Below, in pieces: positions 24,142 to 33,417 of a stretch of 64,000 bases of DNA. The stretch is from NCBI GenBank assembly GCA_018380115.1, contig JAGZUF010000010.1, positions 20,830-84,829 of the forward strand, given 5' to 3'. This DNA is from Oscillospiraceae bacterium. Lineage in GTDB: Bacteria > Bacillota > Clostridia > Oscillospirales > Ruminococcaceae. Each line of letters opens with the position of its first letter. Positions within the stretch are counted from its first letter, which is position 1. The notes under the pieces are model-generated. The model made no database searches. It saw only the letters and a list, made by a program, of their open reading frames with translations, and had not been told where the DNA came from. The position numbers and the translations under genes are program-made.

Positions 24142-24883
24142 GTTGCAGGTGACGGCTGAAAAGCAGGAGCAGCTGCCGCCAGTGCCCGCGCTGGATGCGC
24201 GGCTGCTGGCGGCGGCGGCCTATGTGCGCCGCGGCGCGCTGGTGGCAGATATTGGGTGCGACCACGGCAAACTTGCCGTGTACCTGGCGCGCACAGGCGC
24301 CGCGCGCCGCGTGGTGGCGGCGGATATACGCCCCGCACCGCTGGCGCGTGCGCGCGCGCTTGTGGAAAAGCACAGGTGTGGGGCGGCAGTAGAGTGCCGC
24401 TTGGGCGACGGCCTGCATGTACTGTCGCCGGACGAGGCGGATGATATCGTTATCGCCGGAGTGTCCGGCGTGACGGCGGCCGAAATGCTGGCCGCTGCAC
24501 CGCAGTTCTGGCGGGCGGGCAAGCGGTTCATTTTTGTGCCGGCCACCAAGCGCGCAGAGCTGCGCGGCTGGCTGTGGAAAAATGGCTTTTCGCTTTTGGA
24601 TGAAACACCTGTGCAGGCCGCGGGCCGTTTTTATACAGCATTGTGCGCAGAGTACACGGGGCGGGTGCGGGAGCCTTCGCTGCTGGAATGCGCAGTTGGC
24701 CTTGCCGCAAAGCCGACGCCGGCTGCGGCGGGTTATCTGCGCCATGTGGCAAAGCTGGTGCGCAAATATACGCTGGGCGTGCCCCTGGCGGAAAATGCGC
24801 CCTTTGTGCAGCTGGCCGGGCAGGTGGATGCCATGGCGGAACGATGTGAACAGGAGGCGCAGAAATGGATGCTGAAAAAGTGA
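24119..24883 (+). CDS. trmK: tRNA (adenine(22)-N1)-methyltransferase TrmK
   Basis: Methylates N1 of A22 in tRNA, using SAM. ADIGCDHGKLAVYLA is motif I, with the DHG typical of TrmK, and DDIVIAGVSGVTAAEML holds the motif IV region. Length is about 245-254 residues depending on the start. The ATG at 24119 overlaps the DUF1858 gene and has a weak site. TTG at 24143 or GTG at 24149 after CTGGGGAATGAG are good alternatives and would give family-like N-termini. It overlaps the next gene by 19 bases, the usual trmK-nif3 pairing. Confidence 0.88.
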   Translation: MPPWLGNELQVTAEKQEQLPPVPALDARLLAAAAYVRRGALVADIGCDHGKLAVYLARTGAARRVVAADIRPAPLARARALVEKHRCGAAVECRLGDGLHVLSPDEADDIVIAGVSGVTAAEMLAAAPQFWRAGKRFIFVPATKRAELRGWLWKNGFSLLDETPVQAAGRFYTALCAEYTGRVREPSLLECAVGLAAKPTPAAAGYLRHVAKLVRKYTLGVPLAENAPFVQLAGQVDAMAERCEQEAQKWMLKK

Positions 24884-25632
24884 CTGTGCAGCAGCTTGCG
24901 GAAGCGCTGGACAGGTGGGCCCCGTGGGCCGGGGCGGAGAGCTGGGACAATGTGGGCGTGCTGGCCGGCGCAGATGCACCATTTTCCGCCGTGTTGTGCG
25001 CGCTGGACATCACGCCCGCTGTGGTGTGTGAGGCCGTGCGCCGCGGGTGCGGCGCTGTGGTGAGCCATCACCCGGTCATCTTTTCGCCGCTGAAGGCGCT
25101 TATGCCCGGCACTGCGCCGTATCTGCTGGCGCAGCACGGCGTTGCCGCCGTGTGCGCGCACACGAATCTGGACAAGGCCGCAGGCGGCGTGGGCGATGCA
25201 CTGGCCGCGTCTCTGGGCCTTTCCTCCATAGAGCCCTGCGGCGAATACTGCCGCAGAGGCGCCTTGCCATGCCAAATGACGGCGCGTGAGCTTGCCGCCC
25301 ATGTGCAGGCGGCGCTGGGTGCGCCGGTGCGCTTTGCAGACGCGGGCGCGCCGGTGCGCACGGTGGGCGTCATTTCCGGCGCAGGCAACGAGCTGTGGGC
25401 CGAGGCGAAGGCCGCGGGCTGCGACGCTTTCGTCACCGGTGAAATGGGCCACCACGACGCGCTGGATGCGCTGGAGGCAGGGCTCACCTGCGTTGTCAGC
25501 ACGCATCACGCCACCGAGCGCGTCATCGTGCCGGTGCTGGCACAGCGCCTGCGCGCCGCATTCCCGGGCCTCTCCGTGCTGGAGAGTGAGACGGACACCG
25601 AGCCGTTCCGCGCGCTGCAGGCCGGCGCATAA
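24865..25632 (+). CDS. Nif3-like dinuclear metal center protein (DUF34)
   Basis: A 255-residue YqfO/Nif3 family protein, formerly called GTP cyclohydrolase 1 type 2. Metal ligands are visible in VVSHHPVIF and CAHTNLDKA and again in MGHHDALDA and STHHATER. Its role is unsettled; it is often cotranscribed with trmK, as here. Confidence 0.88.
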   Translation: MDAEKVTVQQLAEALDRWAPWAGAESWDNVGVLAGADAPFSAVLCALDITPAVVCEAVRRGCGAVVSHHPVIFSPLKALMPGTAPYLLAQHGVAAVCAHTNLDKAAGGVGDALAASLGLSSIEPCGEYCRRGALPCQMTARELAAHVQAALGAPVRFADAGAPVRTVGVISGAGNELWAEAKAAGCDAFVTGEMGHHDALDALEAGLTCVVSTHHATERVIVPVLAQRLRAAFPGLSVLESETDTEPFRALQAGA

Positions 25633-26045
25633 AAAGGCGCAGCAAAAGAATGAAAAAGAAATAAGCCGGTATGGGGGTTGCGCCGCGTTCGTATGGCAGC
25701 GCAGCTTTTGCCGTCTGAAGTATAATAGCTCATGCCGGTGAGCCCTTTTGTGCGGGCGGATTGGAGAGACGGTGCCGCCCCCCCCTCTTGCCCTTTGCCC
25801 GTGCCGTTTCTATGTGCGGCGCCTGCAAAAGGGGCGCGGGCATGCGGGCCGGGGCCGTGCGGCGCGGGGCACATTTTTAGCCCGGCAGGCATTGTACTTT
25901 CTGCGCGGATGTGTGTACGGAAAGTGCGGTGCGCGGAGTGATGCCCCTGCGCTGCTTTTGGCGCAGAGGACCTGTGACGCTGGCTGCTTCTTGTTCTGTA
26001 CGCTGTAAAAAGCGTGGAGAGACAATGGAAAAAAGGAGAAATCGT
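25633..26045. other. Intergenic region, no gene seen
   Basis: About 410 bases between nif3-like and rqcH. It contains GTATAATAG at 25720-25728, which could be a -10 box, but I find no convincing -35 partner. A GC-rich stretch with an eight-C run follows at about 25770-25900. Short open frames here have no ribosome sites or recognisable similarity. A long 5' leader for rqcH is possible. Confidence 0.4.
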
Positions 26046-27788
26046 ATGGCACTGGATGCCGCCTTGCTGGAACTGACGGCGCGCGAGCTGAAGCAGAGGC
26101 TTGCAGACGCGCGCATTGATAAAATATTTGAGCCCACGCGCGACGAAGTGGTGCTGCACTTGCGCACCCGCACGGAAAGTCACCGTCTGCTGGTGTCTGC
26201 GCGCAGCGGCTCTGCCCGCGTGTGCATTACGCAGGAGACATTTGAAAACCCGGCTGCGCCGCCCTCGTTCTGCATGCTGCTGCGTAAGCATTTTTCCGGC
26301 GGCAGGCTTGTGGACGTCCGTGTGATACCGGGCGAGCGCATTGCCTTTTTCGATTTTGCGTGTACAAATGAGATGGGTGACAGCGTGTGCAACACCCTGG
26401 CGGCCGAGCTGATGGGCCGCTATTCCAACATCGTTCTGGTGCAGGGCGGCAAGATACTCGACGCGCTCAAGCGTGTGGATTTTGAGGCCAGCGCAGTGCG
26501 CCAGCTTCTGCCGGGGCTGCCCTACACGCTCCCCCCAAAGCCGGACAGGCCCCTGCTCATGCAGGCGCCGCCGCAGGCACTGGCGGCCCTGTGCGCGCAG
26601 AAGGACATGCCGGTGGCCGATGCGCTGATGAAGGCCACGGGCGGCTGCGGCCCTGCGGTGTGCCGTGAGGCAGCCTTCCGTGCGTTCGGCACAGAGGATA
26701 TATATGCGGCGGCCATGACGGAGGCCCAGTGCGCGGCTCTTGCGGCGCAGCTGGAAGAGCTGCAGGCCGTGTGGCGCGCTGGGGGGACGCCCACTGCTGT
26801 GGTGAACGCAGAGGGCAGGCCCGTCGAATTCTCTTTTGTGCCCCTGCACCAGTATGGGGAAACATGTTCGCTTGTGCCCTATGAGAGCTGTTCCGCACTG
26901 CTGGAGGGCTACTATGCGGCAAAGGATAAGGCCGAACGGCTGCGCCAGCGCTCGAAAGACCTTGCAAAAACAGTGAAGAACCTGTACGAGCGTGCCCAGC
27001 GAAAGCTTTCGGCACGGCGCGCCGAGCAGGAGGAGAGCGAGCAGAGCGGCCATTTGCGCGTGTGGGGCGAGCTGCTGATGGCAAACCTGTGGGCGCTGCG
27101 CAAGGGCGACAGGGCCGCTGCCGTGACAAATTACTATACAGGCGAGACAGAGAATATCCCGCTGGATGTGCGCCTTTCGCCCACGGCGAACGCGCAGAAA
27201 TATTTTAAGGAATACAAGAAAAAGCAGACGGCGGCAAAGGTGCTGCGCCAGCTTATTGAGGAATCGCAGGCCGAGGTTGCTTATCTGGAGACTGTCCTGT
27301 ACGAGGTGGGCCAGGCCGAGGGCGAGGCGGCTCTGGCTGAAGTGCGGGAAGAGCTGCGTGCGGGCGGCTATCTCAAGCGCTCGCGCCAGAAAGAGAAAAA
27401 GCAGAAGCCGGCAGACTTTATCCGCTACCGCTCTTCCGACGGTTTTGTTATTCTGGTGGGGCGCAACAATATGCAGAACGAAAAGCTCACACTGAAGACA
27501 GCACGCGGGCGGGATGTGTGGTTCCATGTGAAAAATGCGCCCGGCAGCCATGTGGTGGTGCTGTGCGAAGGGCAGGAGGTGCCCAACCGCACCAAAACTG
27601 AAGCGGCCATACTAGCGGCATATCATTCCAGCCAGAACGGCGGTGCGAAGGTGCCGGTGGATTATACTTTTGTAAAGCATATCCGAAAGACAGGCGGCCT
27701 GCGCCCGGGCATGGTGCTTTATGATATTTACGAAACAGCGTACGTTACGCCGGATGCGGCCCTTGCCGCGCGCCTTGCCGGGAGATGA
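26046..27788 (+). CDS. rqcH: RqcH, NFACT-family ribosome quality control protein
   Basis: A 580-residue homologue of Rqc2/RqcH, which binds stalled 50S subunits and adds C-terminal alanine tails to nascent chains (older name: fibronectin-binding protein FbpA). The N-terminal NFACT-N domain includes LAAELMGRYSNIVLV. Helical coiled segments occupy about 320-440. The C-terminal NFACT-R domain has FVILVGRNNMQNEKLT and DVWFHVKNAPGSHVVV. The ATG at 26046 lies after AAAAGGAG; an earlier ATG at 26025 lacks such a site. Confidence 0.9.
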   Translation: MALDAALLELTARELKQRLADARIDKIFEPTRDEVVLHLRTRTESHRLLVSARSGSARVCITQETFENPAAPPSFCMLLRKHFSGGRLVDVRVIPGERIAFFDFACTNEMGDSVCNTLAAELMGRYSNIVLVQGGKILDALKRVDFEASAVRQLLPGLPYTLPPKPDRPLLMQAPPQALAALCAQKDMPVADALMKATGGCGPAVCREAAFRAFGTEDIYAAAMTEAQCAALAAQLEELQAVWRAGGTPTAVVNAEGRPVEFSFVPLHQYGETCSLVPYESCSALLEGYYAAKDKAERLRQRSKDLAKTVKNLYERAQRKLSARRAEQEESEQSGHLRVWGELLMANLWALRKGDRAAAVTNYYTGETENIPLDVRLSPTANAQKYFKEYKKKQTAAKVLRQLIEESQAEVAYLETVLYEVGQAEGEAALAEVREELRAGGYLKRSRQKEKKQKPADFIRYRSSDGFVILVGRNNMQNEKLTLKTARGRDVWFHVKNAPGSHVVVLCEGQEVPNRTKTEAAILAAYHSSQNGGAKVPVDYTFVKHIRKTGGLRPGMVLYDIYETAYVTPDAALAARLAGR

Positions 27789-27884
27789 GATGCTATGCGC
27801 AGTGCGCAGCCGTGCCCGCAGGTGCGGCCGAGGCCGGGTTATTTCCCAGGAAACGGTGCTGCCGGGCAGAGAGAAAGGGGAGAC

Positions 27885-29429
27885 ATGCGGATGATGCGGA
27901 TCAGGGCAGGTGTGTGCAAAGCGGGGCTTGCCTTCAGCAGCGCCCTGCTGGCGCTGATTTTTGCCGTGGCGTGGCTGTGGAACACGGCGTTTTCATTTTC
28001 CCCGCTGGTGCAGGGGGGGCTGATGGCCGTTTGGCTGGGCGCCCTGCTGGCCGCCTGGGCGGCGACCCAGCGCCGCGGCCTTTTGGAGGAATTGGTGCGC
28101 TGGCGCTGGCAGCTTCTGGCGGCCGTAGTGCTGGCTGTGGCCTGCGCGCAGTTTTTTGTGGGCCTTGCCACACGCCAGACGCTGACGGATGATTACGGCA
28201 GCGTGGTGAACGGCGCGCTGCTATATGCCCAGCAGGGGAAAAGCGCGGCGTTTGCCCAGCAATATCAGTGGTATTTGAACCACTGGCCCAACAACCGCGG
28301 CATCTTCTTTTTGCTGGCGCTGTTCTTTCGTGTGCTTACGGTGCTGGGCTTCGGCGGCCAGTGGTACACAGGCATGGTGTGCCTGGGCCATCTCAGCTTT
28401 GCAGTGGCTGCCGTGTGTACATTCGCTTACCTGGGCCGCGCATTCGGTGCAAAGGCATCGCTTGCTTTTCTGCCGTTGTATGCGCTGTTTGCGCCGGTAT
28501 ACTTCCAGTCCAGCGTGGCGTATACTGACACACTCTCTATCTGGGCGGCGCCTGCGGCGCTGCTTTTGTGGCAGATAGGCCGCGATGCTGCGCACTGGCG
28601 CCCACGCCTTGCCGCGTGGGCCGCCTGTGCAATATGCCTGGGCGTTGGATACGAAGTAAAAGGCTCGGTGGCCGTGGTGCTGGCGGCGCTGTGCTGCGAG
28701 GCGCTGGTGTGCCTGCCGTGGCGCCGCACGCTGGCGGCCCTGGCCGTGCTGGGCTGCGGTTTTGCACTGGTGCACGGCGCTGCGGGCCTTGTGTATGCGC
28801 GCAGCGGCGTTGTCACGCCTGAGCTGCGCCAGACGGCAGAAATGCCCACCTCGTTCTGGGTGATGATGGGCCTTGGCGAGCCGGACGGTGCATACAGCGT
28901 GGAGGATGAGCGCGAGATCATGTACCGCCAGACAAAAGAGGAACGGCAGGCCTATGCCGCAGGGGTCATCCGCGCCCGCCTGGAGGAAAAGGGCACAGCA
29001 GGACTGCCTGCGTTTCTGATGCGCAAAACGGCGCGCACATTTGGCGCCGGCAACGGCGAAATTTACTATTCGCTCTCACGCGGGCCGCTGCAGCCGGGCC
29101 ATGCCGTCTATTCGTATATTCTGGAGGATGGCCCGCATTTTGGCCTGTTCAATAATGCGGCGCAGTGCGTTTACCTGTCGTTCTATATTCTGGGCATTGC
29201 CGGTGCGCTGGCGTCCGTGCGCAGAAAGGGCGCCCCTGCTGTGTGTGCGCCGTGGGCTGCGCTGGCGGGGTTTTACTTGTTCATGCTGCTGTGGGAGTCC
29301 AACCACCGCCAGCTGGTGAACCAGTGGCCGCTTTACTGGGCAGCGGCTGCTGCGGGGCTGGCTGCCCTGGGCAGCTTCGCTGCACAGCGGCTGCCGAGGG
29401 GCCTTCATGCGCAGAATGTACAAAACTAA
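27885..29429 (+). CDS. Polytopic GT-C-like glycosyltransferase family membrane protein
   Basis: A 514-residue membrane protein with about ten to twelve hydrophobic segments. The first outside loop holds TLTDDYGSVVNGALLYAQ followed by YLNHWPNNRGIFFLLAL, similar to Asp-Asp loops of GT-C transferases acting on lipid-linked sugars. A C-terminal loop has LLWESNHRQLVNQWPL. The donor and acceptor are unknown. ATGs at 27885, 27891 and 27894 all follow AAAGGGGAG; 27885 is listed. Confidence 0.58.
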   Translation: MRMMRIRAGVCKAGLAFSSALLALIFAVAWLWNTAFSFSPLVQGGLMAVWLGALLAAWAATQRRGLLEELVRWRWQLLAAVVLAVACAQFFVGLATRQTLTDDYGSVVNGALLYAQQGKSAAFAQQYQWYLNHWPNNRGIFFLLALFFRVLTVLGFGGQWYTGMVCLGHLSFAVAAVCTFAYLGRAFGAKASLAFLPLYALFAPVYFQSSVAYTDTLSIWAAPAALLLWQIGRDAAHWRPRLAAWAACAICLGVGYEVKGSVAVVLAALCCEALVCLPWRRTLAALAVLGCGFALVHGAAGLVYARSGVVTPELRQTAEMPTSFWVMMGLGEPDGAYSVEDEREIMYRQTKEERQAYAAGVIRARLEEKGTAGLPAFLMRKTARTFGAGNGEIYYSLSRGPLQPGHAVYSYILEDGPHFGLFNNAAQCVYLSFYILGIAGALASVRRKGAPAVCAPWAALAGFYLFMLLWESNHRQLVNQWPLYWAAAAAGLAALGSFAAQRLPRGLHAQNVQN

Positions 29430-29490
29430 GCGGAAAAATTTTTCGTGCGGGCACAAAACGGAGAAAAATGAAAAAAACCATCATTTTCAA

Positions 29491-29520
29491 AAAAGCCCTT
29501 GCAAAATGCAGGGGCTTTTG
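29491..29520 (+). terminator. Rho-independent terminator upstream of the ribosomal cluster
   Basis: AAAAGCCCTTGCA and TGCAGGGGCTTTT form a 13-bp stem with one G-T pair and a three-base loop. The promoter of the next operon lies in its 3' half. Confidence 0.85.
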
Positions 29521-29527
29521 GTATGAT
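29499..29527 (+). promoter_or_regulatory. Promoter of the S10-spc-alpha operon
   Basis: TTGCAA, 17 bases, TATGAT with an AAT extension, overlapping the preceding terminator hairpin so that its loop contributes to the -35 box. It is the only good sigma-A match before rpsJ and gives a leader of about 310 bases. Confidence 0.6.
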
Positions 29528-29529
29528 AA

Positions 29530-29844
29530 TTAGGCGACTGCGAATGCCCTGCATTCCGCAGGGCTCGATATGCGTTGACGCGGGAGGTTGCGGCGCCATG
29601 CGCGCCGGTTTTTCCGCCGAGTATGTCCGATCAAGAACCGGGCGAAAGAATACTGGATGCAAAGGGATACGTTCCCCGATGACTTGTCTCGGTGAACCAA
29701 TGTCTGCACACTTTGCCAGAAAGTGTTCCGGGAGAACTGCACAGCGGTTCACCGGCTTTTCTACTGCCAAGGCGTGAGACACCCGGCGCAGTGTTCAGTA
29801 TCCATCGAACCGCCCCACGCATAATTTTACAGGAGGCGAAAACA
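29530..29844 (+). promoter_or_regulatory. Structured 5' leader of the S10 operon
   Basis: Hairpin GCCCTGC/GCAGGGC lies near 29547-29565. A larger structure is closed by CGGTGAACC (29690-29698) and GGTTCACCG (29746-29754) and encloses ACACTTT/AAAGTGT (29708-29726). GGGAGGTTGCGGCGCC precedes an ATG at 29598 that opens 59 codons to 29777, with no recognisable product. S10 leaders of other bacteria bind L4 for autoregulation; whether this one does is not shown by the sequence. Confidence 0.4.
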
Positions 29845-30156
29845 ATGGCAGTCAAAGAGAAAATCAGGATCCGTCTGAAGAGCTACGATGCCGCGCTGAT
29901 CGACACGGCGGCGGAGAAGATCGTGGAGACGGCCAAGCGCACGGGCGCCCGTGTGTCTGGCCCCATCCCTCTTCCCACCGACAAAGAGGTCGTCACGATC
30001 CTGCGCGCTGTCCACAAATATAAGGACAGCCGCGAGCAGTTCGAGACGCGCACGCACAAGCGCTTGATCGACATCCTGAAGCCGTCCAACAAGACGGTGG
30101 AGGCTCTTACGAGCCTGCAGCTCCCCGCTGGCGTCGAAATTGAGATCAAGCTGTAA
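29845..30156 (+). CDS. rpsJ: 30S ribosomal protein S10
   Basis: First gene of the cluster, 103 residues. S10 sits in the 30S head and also partners NusB in antitermination. IRIRLKSYDAALIDTAAEKI and SGPIPLPT are characteristic. AGGAGG lies nine bases before the ATG. The 115-base gap to rplC is longer than usual in this operon and shows no terminator. Confidence 0.98.
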   Translation: MAVKEKIRIRLKSYDAALIDTAAEKIVETAKRTGARVSGPIPLPTDKEVVTILRAVHKYKDSREQFETRTHKRLIDILKPSNKTVEALTSLQLPAGVEIEIKL

Positions 30157-30271
30157 TTCCTGCAAGGGCAGGACAATGCAGCGGGTTCTCCGTATTTTGA
30201 AACGTAAAGCGGAGAGGTCATGTTGGCAGGCGCCGCCTGTCAACCAATAACCTTATTAGGAGGCAAAACAA

Positions 30272-30904
30272 ATGCAAAAAGGTATCATCGGCAAGAAAAT
30301 CGGCATGACGCAGATCTTCGATGAGAACGGCAAGGTCGTTCCCGTCACGGTCGTGGAAGCCGGCCCCTGCACCGTGGTGCAGAAAAAGACGGTGGAAAGC
30401 GACGGCTATGTGGCTGTTCAGCTGGGCTTTGGCGACATCGCCGCCAAAAAGGTGACGAAGCCTGCCAAGGGCCACTTTGACAAGGCCGACGTGGCGCCCA
30501 AAAAGACGCTGCGCGAGTTCCGCCTTGCCGACATTAGCGGCATGAACGTGGGCGACATTATCAAGGCCGATACGTTCGCCGCGGGCGAGCACATCGACGT
30601 TGTGGGCACCTCGAAGGGCAAGGGCTATGCCGGCACCATCAAACGCTGGAACGGCCACCGCCTGCGCGAGAGCCATGGCACGGGCCCTGTGTCCCGCCAT
30701 GCCGGTTCCATGGGCGCATGCTCTTCTCCCAGCCGTGTGTTTAAGGGCAAAAAGCTGCCCGGCCACCTGGGTGCTGAACGCGTCACCATCCAGAACCTGA
30801 AAGTCGTCAAAGTTGACGCCGAGAACAATCTCATCGCTATCAAAGGCGCGATCCCCGGCCCCAAGGGCAGCGTGGTCTGCATCTCCGATAGCGTGAAGGC
30901 GTAA
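30272..30904 (+). CDS. rplC: 50S ribosomal protein L3
   Basis: 210 residues; an early 23S rRNA assembly protein near the peptidyl-transferase centre. IIGKKIGMTQIFDENG marks the N-terminus, and the extended loop contains HRLRESHGTGPVSRHAGSMG with the conserved Gln/His-Gly region. Preceded by TTAGGAGGC. Confidence 0.98.
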   Translation: MQKGIIGKKIGMTQIFDENGKVVPVTVVEAGPCTVVQKKTVESDGYVAVQLGFGDIAAKKVTKPAKGHFDKADVAPKKTLREFRLADISGMNVGDIIKADTFAAGEHIDVVGTSKGKGYAGTIKRWNGHRLRESHGTGPVSRHAGSMGACSSPSRVFKGKKLPGHLGAERVTIQNLKVVKVDAENNLIAIKGAIPGPKGSVVCISDSVKA

Positions 30905-30918
30905 AGGAGGAAAGCATC

Positions 30919-31542
30919 ATGGCAAAATTTGACGTTTTGGATATGAACGGCAAGAAGGTCTCCACGATCGAGCTTTCCGACGCCGTGTTCGGCATGACGC
31001 CGAATGAAAAAGTAATGCACGCCGCTGTGGTGAATTTCCTGGCCAACCAGCGCCAGGGCACGCAGAGCACCAAAACCCGCAGCGAAGTGTCCGGCGGCGG
31101 CAAGAAGCCGTGGCGCCAGAAGGGCACCGGCCGCGCCCGTCAGGGTTCCATCCGCTCTCCGCAGTGGACGCATGGCGGCATCGCCCTGGGCCCCAAGCCC
31201 CGCGATTACAGCTACCGCCTGAACAAAAAGGTGAAGCGCCTTGCCATTGTGAGCGCGCTAAGTGCAAAGGCTCAGGCCGGCGAGATGGTCGTGATTGACA
31301 AGATTGAAGCCGCCGAGTACAAGACGAAGACCGTGGCGGCCATGCTGAAGGCGGTGGACGCCGCGAAGAAGGCGCTGATCGTCACCCCGGCCGTGGATGA
31401 GAAGCTCGTGAAGAGCGCGGCGAACCTTGCCGGCGTCTCCACTACGGTTGTGGGCCAGATTAACACCTATGCCGTTCTGAACGGCGGCAAGCTCGTCATC
31501 AGCGCGGATGCGGCCAAGAAACTCGAGGAGGTATTTGCGTAA
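30919..31542 (+). CDS. rplD: 50S ribosomal protein L4
   Basis: 207 residues; lines the exit tunnel and represses its own operon in several bacteria. The tunnel loop GGGKKPWRQKGTGRARQG is intact. The stop overlaps the rplW start (TAATG). Confidence 0.98.
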   Translation: MAKFDVLDMNGKKVSTIELSDAVFGMTPNEKVMHAAVVNFLANQRQGTQSTKTRSEVSGGGKKPWRQKGTGRARQGSIRSPQWTHGGIALGPKPRDYSYRLNKKVKRLAIVSALSAKAQAGEMVVIDKIEAAEYKTKTVAAMLKAVDAAKKALIVTPAVDEKLVKSAANLAGVSTTVVGQINTYAVLNGGKLVISADAAKKLEEVFA

Positions 31543-31838
31543 TGAAAACTCCCGCTCAGGACATCATCCTCGCCCCGGTCATTACCGAGGCTTCTATGGC
31601 CGGCATTGCCAGCAAGAAGTATACCTTCAAAGTTGCGCACGGCGCCACGAAAGTGGACGTGAAGCGTGCGGCGGAAGAGCTGTTTGGCGTGAAGGTCGCG
31701 AAAGTGAACACCATCAGCGTGCGCGGCCGTTACCGCCGCCAGGGCCTGCACGGCGGCTATACAGCTGCCTCTAAAAAGGCCATCGTCACGCTGACGCAGG
31801 ATTCCAAGGGCATTGATTTCTTCGAGTCCATGGTGTAA
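31542..31838 (+). CDS. rplW: 50S ribosomal protein L23
   Basis: 98 residues; forms the docking site for trigger factor and SRP at the tunnel exit. TPAQDIILAPVITEASMA and RGRYRRQGLHGGYTAASKK are typical. An 85-base gap to rplB contains a small GAGCCT/AGGCTC hairpin at 31855-31871 without a T-tract. Confidence 0.97.
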   Translation: MKTPAQDIILAPVITEASMAGIASKKYTFKVAHGATKVDVKRAAEELFGVKVAKVNTISVRGRYRRQGLHGGYTAASKKAIVTLTQDSKGIDFFESMV

Positions 31839-31923
31839 GGCCTGCGTCCTGTAAGAGCCTGAGGAAGGCTCGGCTATGGAGATATGACTCCGATAACAAC
31901 ATCATAAGAAAGAGAGAAAGACT

Positions 31924-32757
31924 ATGGCTATTAAAAAGTATAAACCGACAACGCCCGGCCGCCGCGGCATGACGGTGACCGATTATTCTGCGCTGTCGAA
32001 AGTGGCGCCCGAGAGAAGCCTGCTCGAGCCCATGAAAAAAGCTGCCGGCCGCAACAACACCGGCCGCATCACCGTGCGCCATCATGGCGGCGGCAACCGC
32101 ACCAAATACCGTGTTATCGACTTCAAGCGCGACAAGCTGGACATGCCCGCTGTTGTGAAGACGCTGGAGTACGACCCCAACCGTTCTGCTCATATTGCAC
32201 TGGTGCAGTATGAGGACGGCGAGAAGCGCTACATCCTGGCGCCGGAGGGCCTGAAGGTAGGCGACACTGTGATGAGCGGTGCGAATGCCGACATCAAGCC
32301 GGGCAACTGCCTGCCGTTTGTCAACATCCCTGTGGGCACCATTGTGCACAATATCGAGCTGTACCCCGGCAAGGGCGCGCAGCTTGTGCGCAGCGCCGGC
32401 AACATGGCGCAGCTGATGGCGAAGGAAGGCAAGTATGCCCTGGTGCGTCTGCCCTCCGGCGAGATGCGCAATGTGCCTGTAAACTGCATCGCCACCATCG
32501 GTCAGGTGGGCAATATCGATCACGAGAATGTGAACATCGGCAAAGCCGGCCGCAAGCGCCACATGGGCTGGCGCCCGACGGTGCGCGGTTCTGTCATGAA
32601 CCCGTGCGATCACCCGCACGGCGGCGGCGAGGGCAAAAGCCCTGTGGGCCGTCCCGGCCCTGTCACCCCGTGGGGCAAACCCGCCATGGGCTACAAGACA
32701 CGCAAACATCACGCGCGTTCCGATAAGTTCATCGTCAAGCGCGCCAACGGTAAATAA
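31924..32757 (+). CDS. rplB: 50S ribosomal protein L2
   Basis: 277 residues, the largest 50S core protein, needed for subunit association and peptidyl transfer. NPCDHPHGGGEGKSPVGRPG carries the conserved histidine region. It starts IKKYKPTTPGRRGMT. Confidence 0.98.
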   Translation: MAIKKYKPTTPGRRGMTVTDYSALSKVAPERSLLEPMKKAAGRNNTGRITVRHHGGGNRTKYRVIDFKRDKLDMPAVVKTLEYDPNRSAHIALVQYEDGEKRYILAPEGLKVGDTVMSGANADIKPGNCLPFVNIPVGTIVHNIELYPGKGAQLVRSAGNMAQLMAKEGKYALVRLPSGEMRNVPVNCIATIGQVGNIDHENVNIGKAGRKRHMGWRPTVRGSVMNPCDHPHGGGEGKSPVGRPGPVTPWGKPAMGYKTRKHHARSDKFIVKRANGK

Positions 32758-32771
32758 GGAGGAGAGCTGTC

Positions 32772-33047
32772 ATGGGTAGAAGTGTTAAAAAAGGACCTTT
32801 CGTCCAGCCGGTGCTGCTCAAACGTGTGCAGGCGATGAATGAGGCTGGCGAGAAGCGTGTGCTCAAAACCTGGAGCCGCTCCTCCACGATTTTTCCGGAT
32901 TTCGTAGGCCATACCTTTGCCGTGCACGACGGGCGCAAGCACGTTCCCGTGTATGTCACGGAGGACATGGTGGGCCACAAGCTGGGCGAGTTCGCCCCCA
33001 CCCGCACCTTCAAAGGCCACGCGGGCGGCAAGACCACCGGCAAATAA
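32772..33047 (+). CDS. rpsS: 30S ribosomal protein S19
   Basis: 91 residues; binds 16S rRNA in the head together with S13. GRSVKKGPFVQPVLLKRV and SSTIFPDFVGHTFAVHDG are family signatures. Preceded by AAGGAGGAG. Confidence 0.98.
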   Translation: MGRSVKKGPFVQPVLLKRVQAMNEAGEKRVLKTWSRSSTIFPDFVGHTFAVHDGRKHVPVYVTEDMVGHKLGEFAPTRTFKGHAGGKTTGK

Positions 33048-33066
33048 AGGATAGGAGAGGATTACA

Positions 33067-33402
33067 ATGGAAGCAAGGGCACATCTTAGATACGCCCGCA
33101 TCGCGCCCCGCAAGGTCTCTGTGGTGCTGGATCTGATCCGCGATCAGGACCTGGACAAGGCGCTGGCGATTCTGCAGTACACCCCGAAGGCTGCCTCCGA
33201 GCTCCTTTTGAAACTGGTGAAGTCTGCCGCCGCCAATGCGGAAAACAACCACAATATGGATAAGAACAACCTGTACGTAGCCGAGTGCTTTGTCACCCCG
33301 GGGCCCACGCTGAAGCGTATGCGCCCCCGTGCACAGGGCCGCGCATTCCGCGTTCTGAAGAGAACCAGCCATATCACGGTTGTTCTCAAAGAGAAAGAGT
33401 AA
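33067..33402 (+). CDS. rplV: 50S ribosomal protein L22
   Basis: 111 residues; its beta-hairpin reaches into the exit tunnel and is a site of macrolide resistance changes. ARAHLRYARIAPRKV and RAQGRAFRVLKRTSHITVVL are visible and look wild type. Confidence 0.98.
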   Translation: MEARAHLRYARIAPRKVSVVLDLIRDQDLDKALAILQYTPKAASELLLKLVKSAAANAENNHNMDKNNLYVAECFVTPGPTLKRMRPRAQGRAFRVLKRTSHITVVLKEKE

Positions 33403-33417
33403 GGAGGTAAGCACAGT

